A DNA stretch of 64,000 nt from Haloferax marinum (GCF_009674625.1 NZ_WKJQ01000001.1:2108001-2172000), one strand, 5' to 3'; positions 44,430 to 54,567 are shown, counted from the first letter of the stretch. The notes: generated from the sequence alone by a model not told the origin. A program made the numbers and translations.

Positions 44430-46496
44430 GTGTCGATACAGGTGAGAAAGCGAGTCTCGACGACGTGTATGCGGTGTGCGGTCGGGTGCGGCCTCGTCCA
44501 ACTCCCCCACGACCACAGTCGTGGACTCGAAACAGTCCAGGGGGACCCCTCGAACCCCGTGACCCGCGGGGCCGCATGTCGGCGTGGCCTCCAGGAGACC
44601 GCCCATCCGCGTGGCGAGCGACTCACGAAACCACTCGTCAGAGACGATGGCGAACTCGTCGAGGCGTCGTGGGACGAAGCGGTGTCTGCTGTGAGCGATG
44701 CCATCCGAACCGCGATGGCGACGGACCCAGACGACGTGGCAGTACTGGGGAGCGGCCAGCAGACGAACGAAGCGGCCTACCTCCTCGGGAAATTCGCTCG
44801 CGCTGGCATCGGCACGCGACAGTACGACGCGAACACGACGCTCTGCATGGCGAGTGCGGTGTCGGCCTACTATCGAGCGTTCGGCAGCGACGCACCACCG
44901 CCGACCTACGACGACATCCCCGAGGCAGAAACGCACGTCGTCTGGGGGGCGAACCCTGCTGTCGCCCACCCCGTCTTGTTCCAGTGGATTCGCGAGTCTG
45001 CCGCCGACGGCCAACTGGTTGTCGTCGACCCCGTGGAGACGAAGACGGCCGAGTTCGCAGACCACCACGTCTCTGTCGCACCCGGCGGTGACCTCGAACT
45101 CGCACGCGCCGTCCTCGCGCACCTCGTCGACACCGACCGAATCGACGAGTCGTTCGTCGCGACCAACACGACCGGATTCGAGGACGTCGTCGATTCGCTC
45201 CCGTCGGTTGTCGACGCCGCAGACGCCGCCGGTGTCTCTCTCGAAGCGGTCGAGATGCTCGCCGCTGCGCTCGACGACCCGACACTCGTCTACTGGGGCA
45301 TGGGCGTCAACCAGAGCGTCCGCGGCACTGCCACGGCGGGTGCACTCGTGAACCTCTGTCTCGCGTCGGGGAATCTCGGACCGGGGTCGGGGCCGTTCTC
45401 ACTCACCGGACAGGCAAACTCGATGGGAACGCGCGTCTGTTCGTCGAAGGGCACGTGGCCGGGTCACCGACCGTTCGACCACCCCGGACATCGACGGGCG
45501 GTGGCAGACGCGTGGAACGTCCCCGTCTCTCACCTCCCGGACGACTCTGGTCCCGGCCCAGTCGGCCTCCTCGACTCGTCTCCCTCGGTCGTCTGGACGG
45601 TGGCGACGAACCCGGTCGCAGGGATGCCGAACGCCGACCGTGTTCGTGAACGTCTGGATGACGCCTTCCTCGTCGTGCAGGACGCGTTCCGCTCGGACAC
45701 CGTCGAACTCGCGGACGTCGTCCTTCCCGCGGCGACGTGGGGGGAGACGGAGGGGACGACGATGAACATGGAACGCACGGTCTCTCGTGTTCGTGCGGCC
45801 ACGGACCCACCGTCGGACGCCCGACGAGACGTGGATATCATCGCCAGCGTCGCCGCACGAGTCGCACCCCGTCTGCTTCCGGACTCACCCGTCGCCCCGT
45901 CGGCCGTGTTCGACGAGTTCGTCGCGCTCACCGCGGGAACCGCCGCGGACTGTTCCGGACTCTCGTACGCCCGTCTCGAAGACGAACACGCTGTTCGGTG
46001 GCCTGCACCGGACTCCGACATCTCCGCAGGCTACCGATATCACGACGCCGAGACCGACACGTGGTCGTTCCCGACACCATCCGGGGCGGCCCGATTCAGT
46101 ACACTCGACGGTGACCAACTCCCCGAACCGACCGACGACGACTATCCGTTGACACTCACGACGGCCCGCGAGACCGACGAGTACAACACCGGTGTTCGCT
46201 CCCGAGACAGCGACTCTGCTGGCGACCTGGTCGCTCGCGTCGACCCCGAGACGTTCGAAACCTACCGCGACGCCGTCGAAGCAGGTTCCGAGGATGGACA
46301 GACGATACTCGACTCTCGCCGCTCTTCTGTCTCGGTTCGACTCGTCGTCGACGACGCTGTCCCGACGGGTCTCGTCTGGCTTCCGATTCACCACCCGGAC
46401 ACGAACACGGTGACCACCCCCGCAGTCGACCCAGAATCGAACGAACCGAACTTCAAGCAGTGTGCGGTTCGGTTCCGTCGCCCCGAGCGGTCGTAA
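44430..46496 (+). CDS. nasA: NasA-type molybdopterin oxidoreductase (assimilatory nitrate reductase)
   Basis: 688 residues. The N-terminal [4Fe-4S] motif is CMRCAVGCGL plus a Cys ~30 residues later (GAACRRG). The segment TTLCMASAVSAYYRAFGSDAPP with DAPPPTYDDI matches the cofactor Cys region of NasA-type nitrate reductases better than formate dehydrogenases. A molydopterin dinucleotide-binding domain ends the protein. The enzyme would reduce nitrate to nitrite for assimilation. No nitrite reductase or nitrate transporter gene is nearby, so a different substrate remains possible. No ATG is available: GTG 44430 is the only start upstream of the Fe-S motif apart from GTG 44442. Confidence 0.75.
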   Translation: MSIQVRKRVSTTCMRCAVGCGLVQLPHDHSRGLETVQGDPSNPVTRGAACRRGLQETAHPRGERLTKPLVRDDGELVEASWDEAVSAVSDAIRTAMATDPDDVAVLGSGQQTNEAAYLLGKFARAGIGTRQYDANTTLCMASAVSAYYRAFGSDAPPPTYDDIPEAETHVVWGANPAVAHPVLFQWIRESAADGQLVVVDPVETKTAEFADHHVSVAPGGDLELARAVLAHLVDTDRIDESFVATNTTGFEDVVDSLPSVVDAADAAGVSLEAVEMLAAALDDPTLVYWGMGVNQSVRGTATAGALVNLCLASGNLGPGSGPFSLTGQANSMGTRVCSSKGTWPGHRPFDHPGHRRAVADAWNVPVSHLPDDSGPGPVGLLDSSPSVVWTVATNPVAGMPNADRVRERLDDAFLVVQDAFRSDTVELADVVLPAATWGETEGTTMNMERTVSRVRAATDPPSDARRDVDIIASVAARVAPRLLPDSPVAPSAVFDEFVALTAGTAADCSGLSYARLEDEHAVRWPAPDSDISAGYRYHDAETDTWSFPTPSGAARFSTLDGDQLPEPTDDDYPLTLTTARETDEYNTGVRSRDSDSAGDLVARVDPETFETYRDAVEAGSEDGQTILDSRRSSVSVRLVVDDAVPTGLVWLPIHHPDTNTVTTPAVDPESNEPNFKQCAVRFRRPERS

Positions 46497-46583
46497 CTCG
46501 TCGCTCACTTCCGCTGAAAAAACTCTTCACGACGAGTTGTTGGTTCTAAACTATTTATGGTGTTCGAACTCTGATGTTGTGCC

Positions 46584-47717
46584 ATGTCAGAGCCAGTCAT
46601 TGCTGCTGCGTACCGGACCCCCTTCGGAAAGGCAGGCGGCGTCTTCGAAGACGTTCGAAGTGAGGACCTCTCTATCGCTCTCGTCGACCACATCCTCGCC
46701 GAACACGACGTCGAAGCGGACGACGTAGAGGACCTGATGTGGGGCGTCGCCCAGCAACGAACCGAACAGGACAACAACGTCGCGCGCGTCATCGCGCTCC
46801 TCTCTAACCTTGGCGAGGGCGTGCCCGCGACGTCCATCAACCGCTGGTGTGCGTCTTCCATGCAGGCGATTATCTCCGCGTCGGACGCCATCGCCGCCGG
46901 CAACCGCGAGTGTATCATCGCCGGTGGTGTCGAGAGCATGTCGCGCATCCCGATGGACGGCGACTCCTACCAGTACCTCCATCCCGAACTCAGCGAGCAG
47001 TACAACATCTTCCAACTCCAGATGGGGATGACCGCCGAGAAAGTCGCAGAGGAGTACGACGTCTCCCGCGAGGCACAGGACGAGTTCGCGGTCCGTAGTC
47101 ACCGCCGTGCCGCCGACGCGACCGACTCCGGCCGCTTCGACGACGAAATCGTCCCCATCGAGACCGAAGACGGCGTCGTCACCGAAGACGAGGGTATCCG
47201 CCGAGACACCTCGGTGGAAGCGCTCTCCGGCCTCTCGCCCGCGTTCTCCGGCGATGGCTCGGTCACCGCAGGCAACTCCTCGCAGATTACCGACGGCGCG
47301 GCCGCCGTCCTCGTCACCTCCCGTGAGTTCGCCGACGAACACGGCCTCGACGTCCTCGCGTCCGTCGGCACGAACAGCGTCGCCGGCGTCGACCCGACCG
47401 TCATGGGTATCGGCCCGGTTCCGGCCACCCGCGACCTCCTCGAACGCGCCGGCAGCGACATCGAGGACTACGGCCTCGTGGAAATCAACGAAGCGTTCGC
47501 CAGTCAGTGTGAGTACTCCCGACGTGAACTCGGCATCGACGAGGACAAACTCAACGTCAACGGCGGCGCAATCGCCCTCGGTCACCCCCTCGGTGCTTCC
47601 GGTGCCCGCCTGCCCGTGACGCTCATCCACGAGATGGTCAAGCGCGACGTGGACCGTGGCCTCGCCTCGCTCTGTGTCGGATTCGGACAGGGGGCGGCAA
47701 TCGAGTTCAGTCGGTAA
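46584..47717 (+). CDS. Thiolase (acetyl-CoA C-acyltransferase)
   Basis: 377 residues. The nucleophilic Cys is in INRWCASSMQA (~90), the His in GGAIALGHPLGASGAR and the second Cys in CVGFGQGAA. The enzyme catalyses thiolytic cleavage or Claisen condensation of acyl-CoAs in beta-oxidation or PHA/mevalonate supply. ATG 46584 gives the canonical start MSEPVIAAAYRTPFGK. An AT-rich TTGTTGGTTCTAAACTATTTATGG upstream contains the TATA box (positions ~46543-46557). The rest of a beta-oxidation set is not adjacent, but the acyl-CoA synthetase gene lies 5-8 kb downstream. Confidence 0.95.
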   Translation: MSEPVIAAAYRTPFGKAGGVFEDVRSEDLSIALVDHILAEHDVEADDVEDLMWGVAQQRTEQDNNVARVIALLSNLGEGVPATSINRWCASSMQAIISASDAIAAGNRECIIAGGVESMSRIPMDGDSYQYLHPELSEQYNIFQLQMGMTAEKVAEEYDVSREAQDEFAVRSHRRAADATDSGRFDDEIVPIETEDGVVTEDEGIRRDTSVEALSGLSPAFSGDGSVTAGNSSQITDGAAAVLVTSREFADEHGLDVLASVGTNSVAGVDPTVMGIGPVPATRDLLERAGSDIEDYGLVEINEAFASQCEYSRRELGIDEDKLNVNGGAIALGHPLGASGARLPVTLIHEMVKRDVDRGLASLCVGFGQGAAIEFSR

Positions 47718-47746
47718 ACGAGGCTCTGCGGCCCCGCTACTTTCGT

Positions 47747-47785
47747 TTTCTACGACTGCTGAACTTCGTTTCTACGACTGCTGAA
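47747..47785. repeat. 17-base direct repeat at the lipoprotein gene end
   Basis: The same 17 bases, TTTCTACGACTGCTGAA, occur at 47747-47763 and 47769-47785. The second copy includes the stop codon (47772-47774) and last codons of the lipoprotein gene. It looks like a small local tandem duplication. Confidence 0.7.
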
Positions 47786-48425
47786 GCACGACGTGCCGGG
47801 CGTATATCGGCACGTCCAGTCGCGTCTCTCGGTCGCCAAACACGTACGTCGCAGTCACTGTCTTCGGTGTCGCCGCGACGAGTGCTTCGAACTCGACGCC
47901 CGTCTCGTGGACGAGGTTCCCGTCTCGGTCGTAGGCTTCGACCGACTCGACGACTGCCGCCGACTCTTCACCTTCCACCCGGCTCGAAACGCCACCGCTA
48001 ATCGAACGCGACTCTGCAACGTCCAGTTCCGACCGGACGTGGTCGGCGGCGGCGCGTGCGGCCGCGAAGACACACCGTCTCTCGGCCCACTCGTCGAACG
48101 AAATCGTGTCGTAGACCGCTTCACGCTTGGGTTTCTCACCTGCCTCGACTTCCTCGTGGTTCGTGTGTCGCCACGCGGCGACGTACTGTATGGTGTCGTT
48201 TTCGGGGACGTACGTGATGTGGTCGCGGTCTTCGACCTCTCGTGCGGTGACGTCGGCGTCGCTCTGGCCGCGAACTGGTCCCTTGCCTTCCGGGAGGGAC
48301 GGGGTGTCGTCCGAATCGCCGCTGGAGTCGGCAGCCTGGGCCGAGGTCGAACCGTCAGCCAAACACCCGCCGAGGACGGCAGGCAGTGCTGTCCCTGCGG
48401 CGGCGAGAACGTTGCGCCGATTCAC
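47772..48425 (-). CDS. Predicted lipoprotein
   Basis: 217 residues. NRRNVLAAAG begins a Tat-like signal peptide with the lipobox LGGC (~21). A short acidic linker follows. The mature part (~55-217) contains one hydrophilic domain and an N-glycosylation sequon (ENDT), without catalytic motif. It is convergent with the thiolase gene and downstream of nothing on its strand within 40 bases. Function unknown. Confidence 0.75.
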   Translation of the reverse strand: MNRRNVLAAAGTALPAVLGGCLADGSTSAQAADSSGDSDDTPSLPEGKGPVRGQSDADVTAREVEDRDHITYVPENDTIQYVAAWRHTNHEEVEAGEKPKREAVYDTISFDEWAERRCVFAAARAAADHVRSELDVAESRSISGGVSSRVEGEESAAVVESVEAYDRDGNLVHETGVEFEALVAATPKTVTATYVFGDRETRLDVPIYARHVVLQQS

Positions 48426-48466
48426 GACCGAGAATTGTCACTTAGGCCGATAGCTGTTCTGGGTGT

Positions 48467-50161
48467 TTAGTCGTCCGCCGGTGCTTTCCCGCCCGTGCCA
48501 TCGACTGCCGACTCGGGCACCACTCCATCGTTGTCCCATCCACGAATCTCGTAGTACTGCGAGAGCGCGTGCGGGAATCCGGGGAGGTCGAAGGGGAGCG
48601 TGTCGTCACTCCGGTCGAACCCACGCTGGTTGTTGAAGTGGCGTTCGAGGGTGACGATGCGCTCGCCGACTTCTTGGAGGTGGTCGTAGTCGGTGTCGAA
48701 CAGGTGACCCAGCATCTCTTCGTCGATGAAGTCGCGCGAGAACTTACAGACGACGCCGCTGTCGAGGACGGCGTTGTGGTTCTCTTTTTCGACGAGGCGC
48801 TGTGGTTTGCCCTCGAACCCTTCCGGTTTCATCGCCTTCGACTTGTGTACGTAGGGGTACTCGATGGCGTAGAACGAGGAGTACATGTGGTCGGCCCCGC
48901 GGTTCGACGTGGCGAACGAGAGGCCCTGTCCGTGGAGGTGGCGGCCGTCGTGGGCCGGGAACTCCATCCCTTTGACCGTCCAGTCGTGGACGCCGAGTTC
49001 GTCGTGGACGCGGTGTGTTCCTTCTGCGAGGAGGTCACCGATTCCTTCGCGGTAGCCGATTTGTTCGACCAGTTCGTGGATGAGGTTCACGTTGCCGAAC
49101 TCGTCTTCGGCCATCAGGTAGGCGGCGATGGTGTCGCCGGCAGAGATGGTGTCGATGCCGAGGCGGTCACAGAGTTCGTTCGACTTCATCACGGCGACGA
49201 CGTCGTCGACGTCACAGTTCGACCCGAAGGCCATCGTCGTCTCGTACTCTGGCCCCTCTGTCTCGACGCCCGACTCTTCGTCGCGGGTCGGCAGTTTGCA
49301 CGCGAAGGCACACTGTGAGCAGGTTCCTTTCTTGTACTTCTTCGACTCGACGGCGTCGCCGTTGATTCCCTCGATACCGTCGAACTGCCGTTCGGAGAAG
49401 TATCGCGTCGGGAGCGCTTCGACGGAGTTCGCGTAGTCAGCGCCGGCGTTCGTCCCCTGTCGCTTCATCGTGTGGTCCGAGGTGGCCGCCTCGCGGTGGA
49501 CGTCCATCGTCTCACTCGGGAAGTCGATTTTTACGTCGGGGGCCGCGTCGCCCGCGAAGGTGACGACTTTGAGGTTCTTCGCACCCATGACTGCGCCGAG
49601 TCCACCACGCCCGAAGGCCCGTGATTCGGTCGTCATCACCGACGCGAATCGGACGAGGTTCTCTCCGCCAGGTCCGATACAGATGGTCTGTTCGGCGTCG
49701 ACGCCCCACTCTGATTCGGCGTACTCGGTGACTTCTGGAACTTCCGCCTGGTCGAGTTCGGGGACTGCCTCGAACTCGACGCCGTCGGGACGGACGTGAA
49801 CTGCGAGTAGTTCGTCCGAAGCGCCGGTGAACTCGATGGCGCTGTACCCTGTTCCGACGAGATGTCGCGAGAGGAACCCGCCGGCGTTCGACGAGATGAT
49901 GCCGTTGGTCAGGGGTGACACGCCGGTCATGTTCACCCGGCCAGTGAAACTCATCCGGGACTGTTGCATCGGTCCCGCAGCGAGGACGAGTCGGTTCTCC
50001 GACCCGAGTGGGTCGGCGTCGAACGGGACGCGGTCGTGGACGAGTTTCGTCCCGACGCCGCGCCCGCCGATGTACGATTCGAGGACGTCGTCGATGTCGC
50101 TCGTGTCGGCCGTCTGTGCCCCGAGGTCGACCGAACACAGCGGACCCTCCGTGTGTCGCAT
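48467..50161 (-). CDS. aor: Tungsten aldehyde:ferredoxin oxidoreductase family enzyme
   Basis: 564 residues from ATG 50161. The N-terminal tungstopterin-binding domain is recognised by YIGGRGVGTKLVHD, NRLVLAAGPM and GGLGAVMGAKNLK. The [4Fe-4S] ligands are CSQCAFACK and a Cys ~170 residues later (VVCKFSRD). AOR enzymes oxidise aldehydes to acids and pass electrons to ferredoxin. The specific substrate is unknown. A longer frame (50224) adds residues not conserved in the family. A tungstate transporter is encoded 23 kb away in this window. Confidence 0.92.
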   Translation of the reverse strand: MRHTEGPLCSVDLGAQTADTSDIDDVLESYIGGRGVGTKLVHDRVPFDADPLGSENRLVLAAGPMQQSRMSFTGRVNMTGVSPLTNGIISSNAGGFLSRHLVGTGYSAIEFTGASDELLAVHVRPDGVEFEAVPELDQAEVPEVTEYAESEWGVDAEQTICIGPGGENLVRFASVMTTESRAFGRGGLGAVMGAKNLKVVTFAGDAAPDVKIDFPSETMDVHREAATSDHTMKRQGTNAGADYANSVEALPTRYFSERQFDGIEGINGDAVESKKYKKGTCSQCAFACKLPTRDEESGVETEGPEYETTMAFGSNCDVDDVVAVMKSNELCDRLGIDTISAGDTIAAYLMAEDEFGNVNLIHELVEQIGYREGIGDLLAEGTHRVHDELGVHDWTVKGMEFPAHDGRHLHGQGLSFATSNRGADHMYSSFYAIEYPYVHKSKAMKPEGFEGKPQRLVEKENHNAVLDSGVVCKFSRDFIDEEMLGHLFDTDYDHLQEVGERIVTLERHFNNQRGFDRSDDTLPFDLPGFPHALSQYYEIRGWDNDGVVPESAVDGTGGKAPADD

Positions 50162-50326
50162 GGTGGCCCTTTGACGACCAAGTGAATAATCGTTGGTGTC
50201 GAATTCCTCACGCTTCGCAGACATATCTCGTACGCTTCACATCACCTGCATCGTGTGGGTAATTATAATGAACGTCTATGTGGCATTCGTCACGTTCATA
50301 CTGGAGAGGTGAAGACTAGTCTGACG

Positions 50327-50497
50327 ATGAATCTCTCGACGACTGTACTGACGGGGGTGGTGACGGTGTTGGCGGCCGCCGGTGCCGTCTCGGTGGGATT
50401 CGTGCCGAGGCCGGACCTCGGTGCCCCTGTCTGGTACGCACTCGTCGCGTTCACGGTGGGATATTGGGCCGTCTTCGTGCGCTGGGCCCGAAGCTAA
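50327..50497 (+). CDS. Small two-helix membrane protein
   Basis: 56 residues: two transmembrane helices (about 6-27 and 33-52) with a short loop containing PRPDLGAPVW. It ends 32 bases before the convergent antiporter gene's stop. ATG 50327 fits; the extra upstream frame is polar and unlikely. Function unknown. Confidence 0.65.
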   Translation: MNLSTTVLTGVVTVLAAAGAVSVGFVPRPDLGAPVWYALVAFTVGYWAVFVRWARS

Positions 50498-50529
50498 CGG
50501 CCGAAGAAAACACCCTCGAAGACGCGGCG

Positions 50530-52437
50530 TTACTCGGGGTGGACGAACTTCTCTGCGGTCCGGACGTCCTCCCGCTTCCCGATGATAGTGATACGGTCGC
50601 CTTCCTGGAGTGTGAAGTCGGCTTCCGGCACGTTCGTCTCGCCTTTTCGAGAGACGAGTGCGATGAGACAACCGCTTGGGAGTTCTGGACCGACTTCGCG
50701 GATGGTTCGGCCGACGAGTTTCTCGGCGGTGACTTCGACTTCTTGGACGTCACCAGAGCGGCCGATTTCGCCCATCCAGTTGGACATCGAGGGCCGCTCG
50801 ATGTAGTTGTCCAGCGCCTGTGCGGTCGCGATGGTGGACGCGATGGTTCGGACACCCAGTTCTTCGAACGCCTCTACGTTGTCTGGGTTGTTCGCCCGTG
50901 CGAGGACCCTCTCTGGGTCGAACTTCGAGTTGGCGAGTTGTGACACCAGCAGGTTCACGTCGTCGTCACCGGTGGCGGCGACGACGACCTTCGCGTTGTC
51001 AGCGCCGGCCGACCGGAGCACGTCCGTATCGGCGCCATCGCCGTGATGGACGGTGAACCCTTGGTTGCGGGCGGTTTGGACTACTTCTTGGTCCTGTTCG
51101 ATGAGGACCACGTTCTCTCCACGGTCTGCGAGGCGTTCGGCGAGCGCGCGGCCCACCTTTCCGCCTCCGATAACGAGTACACGCATTGGAATGACGTCGA
51201 GGTATTCTGCTATTTGACGAGCGAGGCCTGCTTCGAAGAGGACTGTCGTGAGGATGACGAGGAAGACGGTTCCGACCAGAATCGAGGCGCTCTCGTTGAG
51301 GACGGCGGCCTGTTGGGTCATCCCTTCGGCGGCGAGTCGCGTTGCCTCTTCCCGGAACGCGATGGCGAACAACGTCGCAACCGACGCGGGGATGATCCCG
51401 CGTGGGCCGACGAAGCTCATGAAGAACTTCTCGCCTCTGGTAAAGCGGTCACCCGCCGTCGAGACGAAGACGAGAAGCGGGCGAATGACGAGGGCGACGG
51501 CCAGGACGACGGCGATGCCGCCCAATCCGAGCGAGAGGAGACTCTCGAACTCCAGTAACGCCGCGAGGGCGATGAAGACGAACGAGAGGACGAGCAGCGT
51601 GATGTCGCCTTTGAACGCCGAAATCTCCTCTTCGTACGGGACGTCCGCGTTCCCGAGGAGGATACCCGCAGTTGCGACGGCGGCGATGCCTGCCTCGGTG
51701 GCGACGAAGTCCGCCGCTGCGTACGAGACGAGCGCCCCTGCGAGGACGAGCAACCGGGCGTTCTGCGGAGCGTTTCCGGGTGAGAGGTCCACGTACTGGA
51801 GCGCGTAGTACAGTGTCCCGGCGACGATTGCCCCGACGACGACGCCGACACCGAGTCGCTCGGCGAACAACGTTACGAGTGCGTTGGGACTGCTGACGCC
51901 TTCGATGATGGCCTCGAAGATGACGACGGCGACGATGGCGGCCGTCACGTCGTTGACGATACCTTCGGTGTCGAGTGCGGTCCCGACGCGGTCACGCACC
52001 GGGACGACTTCGAGGATGGGTGCGATGACCGTCGGTCCGGTCGCGACCAACAGTGCCCCGACGAGGAACGAGACGGCCCACGGCGCACCGAGTGCGTAGT
52101 GGACGACGAGTCCCGTCCCGACGAAGGCGATGACGGCACCAACTGTTACGAGCCTAAACGTCGCTGCCGGAGCCTCTCGGAGCTTGTCGATTCGGAGGTG
52201 GAACGCACCTTCGAAGACGATGATTGCCACCGAGAGCCCGACAATTGCCTGCAGCGCGTTTCCGAACGAGTCGGGTGAGATGATGCCGAGCACCTCGGGG
52301 CCGAGCAAGATGCCCGACGCGATGAGGAACACGACACTTGGGACCCGAAACCGGTCGGAAAGCACCTGCGAGATGACGCCGATGCCGATGATTGCGGCGA
52401 CGAGCGGGATGAGATTCGCTCCTCCTGCTGCGGCCAC
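50530..52437 (-). CDS. Cation:proton antiporter with C-terminal TrkA domains
   Basis: 635 residues. The first ~400 are a CPA1/NhaP-like membrane domain with ~12 helices. Conserved TEGIVNDVTAAIVAVVIFE carries the ND ion-binding pair, and SFVGPRGIIPASVA the conserved PRG. A TrkA-N Rossmann domain (VLVIGGGKVGRALAE, ~418) and a TrkA-C domain follow, which gate transport by nucleotide binding. Such proteins exchange Na+ or K+ for H+ and help pH and ion balance in salt-in organisms. Confidence 0.93.
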   Translation of the reverse strand: MAAAGGANLIPLVAAIIGIGVISQVLSDRFRVPSVVFLIASGILLGPEVLGIISPDSFGNALQAIVGLSVAIIVFEGAFHLRIDKLREAPAATFRLVTVGAVIAFVGTGLVVHYALGAPWAVSFLVGALLVATGPTVIAPILEVVPVRDRVGTALDTEGIVNDVTAAIVAVVIFEAIIEGVSSPNALVTLFAERLGVGVVVGAIVAGTLYYALQYVDLSPGNAPQNARLLVLAGALVSYAAADFVATEAGIAAVATAGILLGNADVPYEEEISAFKGDITLLVLSFVFIALAALLEFESLLSLGLGGIAVVLAVALVIRPLLVFVSTAGDRFTRGEKFFMSFVGPRGIIPASVATLFAIAFREEATRLAAEGMTQQAAVLNESASILVGTVFLVILTTVLFEAGLARQIAEYLDVIPMRVLVIGGGKVGRALAERLADRGENVVLIEQDQEVVQTARNQGFTVHHGDGADTDVLRSAGADNAKVVVAATGDDDVNLLVSQLANSKFDPERVLARANNPDNVEAFEELGVRTIASTIATAQALDNYIERPSMSNWMGEIGRSGDVQEVEVTAEKLVGRTIREVGPELPSGCLIALVSRKGETNVPEADFTLQEGDRITIIGKREDVRTAEKFVHPE

Positions 52438-52566
52438 TTATATCGCCTCCATTGATTCGGTTCATGTGGCGACGGAAGATAAAACCATACATCTCGGGCG
52501 GATTTTCCGCCGGATTGTAGAAACGTTCGTGTAAAACACCGCTGAAAAAGTTTAATCTGTCAGATT

Positions 52567-54567
52567 CTACTGCGTCGCGGCCTGTCCACCGCTTCGTTCT
52601 TCAGTCCGGTGGTCTGACTCGTCGTAGATGAGTTTCACTTCGTCGGCGTAGCGGTCGAGGATGTTGCGGCGTTTCTTCTTCATCGTCGGCGTCATCAGGT
52701 CGTTGTCTTCGGAGAACTCCTCGGGGACGACACGGAACTGCTTGATCTGTTCGTACGTCTCGAAGTTCTCGTTGGCTTCGTCTACTTCCTGTTGGATGCG
52801 TTCGACGACTCGGTCGTCACGACAGATGGCTTTCGGGTCGTCCGGAAGGTCGATTCCTTCGGCGGCGGCCCACTTCTGGATTCCCTCGAAACTCGGGACG
52901 ATGAGCGCGGAGACGAAGCGGTGACCGTCTCCCAGCACCATACACTGCTCGACGACAGACGACGAGGCGTAGGCGTCTTCGATGGGTCCAGGTGCGACGT
53001 TCTTGCCCGTCGAGAGGACGAGAATCTGCTTGGCGCGTTCGCGGAAGGTGACGTAGCCGTCCGGTCGGTGTTCGACGATGTCGCCGGTGCGGAACCAGCG
53101 GTTTCCGTCGTCGTCTTCGACGAAGGCCGCTTCGGTCTCCTCGGGGCGGTTCCAGTATCCGCTCGTGACGTTCGGGCCGCGGACGAGGAGTTCGCCGACC
53201 TCACCGCCCGCGTCGCCGAGTTTGTCACCGACGACGCTCTTGTCGAGTGTTATCTCGACGTCCTGGAGTGGGTAGCCAATCGTGCCGATTTTCGGCTCCT
53301 CGGGCGGGTTGACCGTGATGACGGGTGACGTTTCGGTGAGACCGTACCCTTCGTAGATTGGGAGGCCCATCGCGTGGTAGAGCGCACAGAGTTCCGCCGA
53401 GAGACTGCCGCCACCACTGATGAAGAAGTCGAGGTTGCCACCGATTGCGTCGCGGACCTGCTGGAAGACGAGTCGGTCTGCGATACGGTGTTTCAGTGTG
53501 AGTCCGACGCCCGGCGACTCCGTCGTGTGGTACGTCTGGCCGACGTCGACGGCCCACTCGAAGATGCGCTGCTTGACGGGTGACTCGCTCGCTTGCGTCC
53601 GAATCGCGTCGTAGAGTTTCTCGTACACTCGGGGGACGCTCGTCGCACTCGTCGGTCGAACGAGTTGGAAGTCCTCCCGAAGCGTGTCGGGACTCTCGGC
53701 GTAGGCGACCGAGCCACCTGCCGCGAACACCAGGAAATGCCCCGCCATTCGCTCGAAGACGTGTGCGAGTGGAAGGAACGAGAGTCCGACCGTGTTGGTG
53801 CCGAAGACCGGAAGGTCACCCTTGTCGGGGCGAGGGCCGAAGCGGCGATACGCCTCGTTGACGTTCGACCGGAAGTTCCAGTGCGTGAGTTGGACGCCCT
53901 TCGGTTGGCCCGTCGTCCCGGACGTGTAGATGAGGCTCGCGAGGTCTTCTGGGTCGCGTTCGTCTAGCCACGACTCGTACGCTTCCTCGTCGTAGACTGC
54001 TTCGCCGCGTCGGTACAGTTCACCGAGCGTCAGGATGTCGTCGCGGTCGTCGTAGCCGTCGTACTCGTCGAAGACGGCGATGAACTCCAAGTCGAGGTCG
54101 TCTTCGACCGCGACCACGCGGTCCAACAGTTCTTGGTTTTCGACCACGACGGCGTTCGCATCGGGGTCCGAAAGCAGGTACTCGACCTGACTCTCCGACG
54201 ACGAGGTGTAGACCGTGGTGACGACACAGCCGGCACCGAGGACGGCGAAGTCGGTCTGTGCCCACTCCATGCGCGTGTGCGCGAAGATGCCGACACGGTC
54301 GTCTGCCTCGAGACCGAGGTCACGGAAGCCTGCAGCGAGTTTCCTGACGACGTCCTGCATCGCCTCGTAGGTGAGGTCAGCGTAGTCGTGGTCGGGGGCC
54401 GCTGGGATGACTCCCTCCTCGACGAGCGACCGCTCGTAGATACCGCCTTTGTAGCGTTGTGCAGTTCGCGAGGCGTTGCGCTCCGCGCTCTCTTCGAACA
54501 TCTGAGGAAGAGTCGTCCGTCCGATGGCCGGGTCATCGTACGCCGCCTCTGCGTCCTGCCAATCCAT
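52567..54567 (-). CDS. Long-chain acyl-CoA synthetase (AMP-forming)
   Basis: 666 residues of the ANL superfamily. The P-loop-like motif is YTSGTTGQPKGVQLTH (~210). The adenine-binding segment is EGYGLTETSPV, and WFRTGDIVE with the later catalytic Lys region (LSTGKNVAPGPIE) is conserved. The architecture matches FAA1/FadD15-type bacterial long-chain synthetases. It activates fatty acids with ATP and CoA. The gene lies in the same strand block as the antiporter, with a 129-base gap. Confidence 0.93.
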   Translation of the reverse strand: MDWQDAEAAYDDPAIGRTTLPQMFEESAERNASRTAQRYKGGIYERSLVEEGVIPAAPDHDYADLTYEAMQDVVRKLAAGFRDLGLEADDRVGIFAHTRMEWAQTDFAVLGAGCVVTTVYTSSSESQVEYLLSDPDANAVVVENQELLDRVVAVEDDLDLEFIAVFDEYDGYDDRDDILTLGELYRRGEAVYDEEAYESWLDERDPEDLASLIYTSGTTGQPKGVQLTHWNFRSNVNEAYRRFGPRPDKGDLPVFGTNTVGLSFLPLAHVFERMAGHFLVFAAGGSVAYAESPDTLREDFQLVRPTSATSVPRVYEKLYDAIRTQASESPVKQRIFEWAVDVGQTYHTTESPGVGLTLKHRIADRLVFQQVRDAIGGNLDFFISGGGSLSAELCALYHAMGLPIYEGYGLTETSPVITVNPPEEPKIGTIGYPLQDVEITLDKSVVGDKLGDAGGEVGELLVRGPNVTSGYWNRPEETEAAFVEDDDGNRWFRTGDIVEHRPDGYVTFRERAKQILVLSTGKNVAPGPIEDAYASSSVVEQCMVLGDGHRFVSALIVPSFEGIQKWAAAEGIDLPDDPKAICRDDRVVERIQQEVDEANENFETYEQIKQFRVVPEEFSEDNDLMTPTMKKKRRNILDRYADEVKLIYDESDHRTEERSGGQAATQ

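Noticed and set aside
44430-46496. Formate dehydrogenase alpha subunit
   Set aside because: The cofactor-Cys region with DAPPPTYDDI fits NasA-type enzymes better, and no other fdh subunit is present; kept as an alternative only.
46587-47630. 347-codon minus-strand frame opposite the thiolase gene
   Set aside because: It mirrors the thiolase codons and has no domain or start signal of its own.
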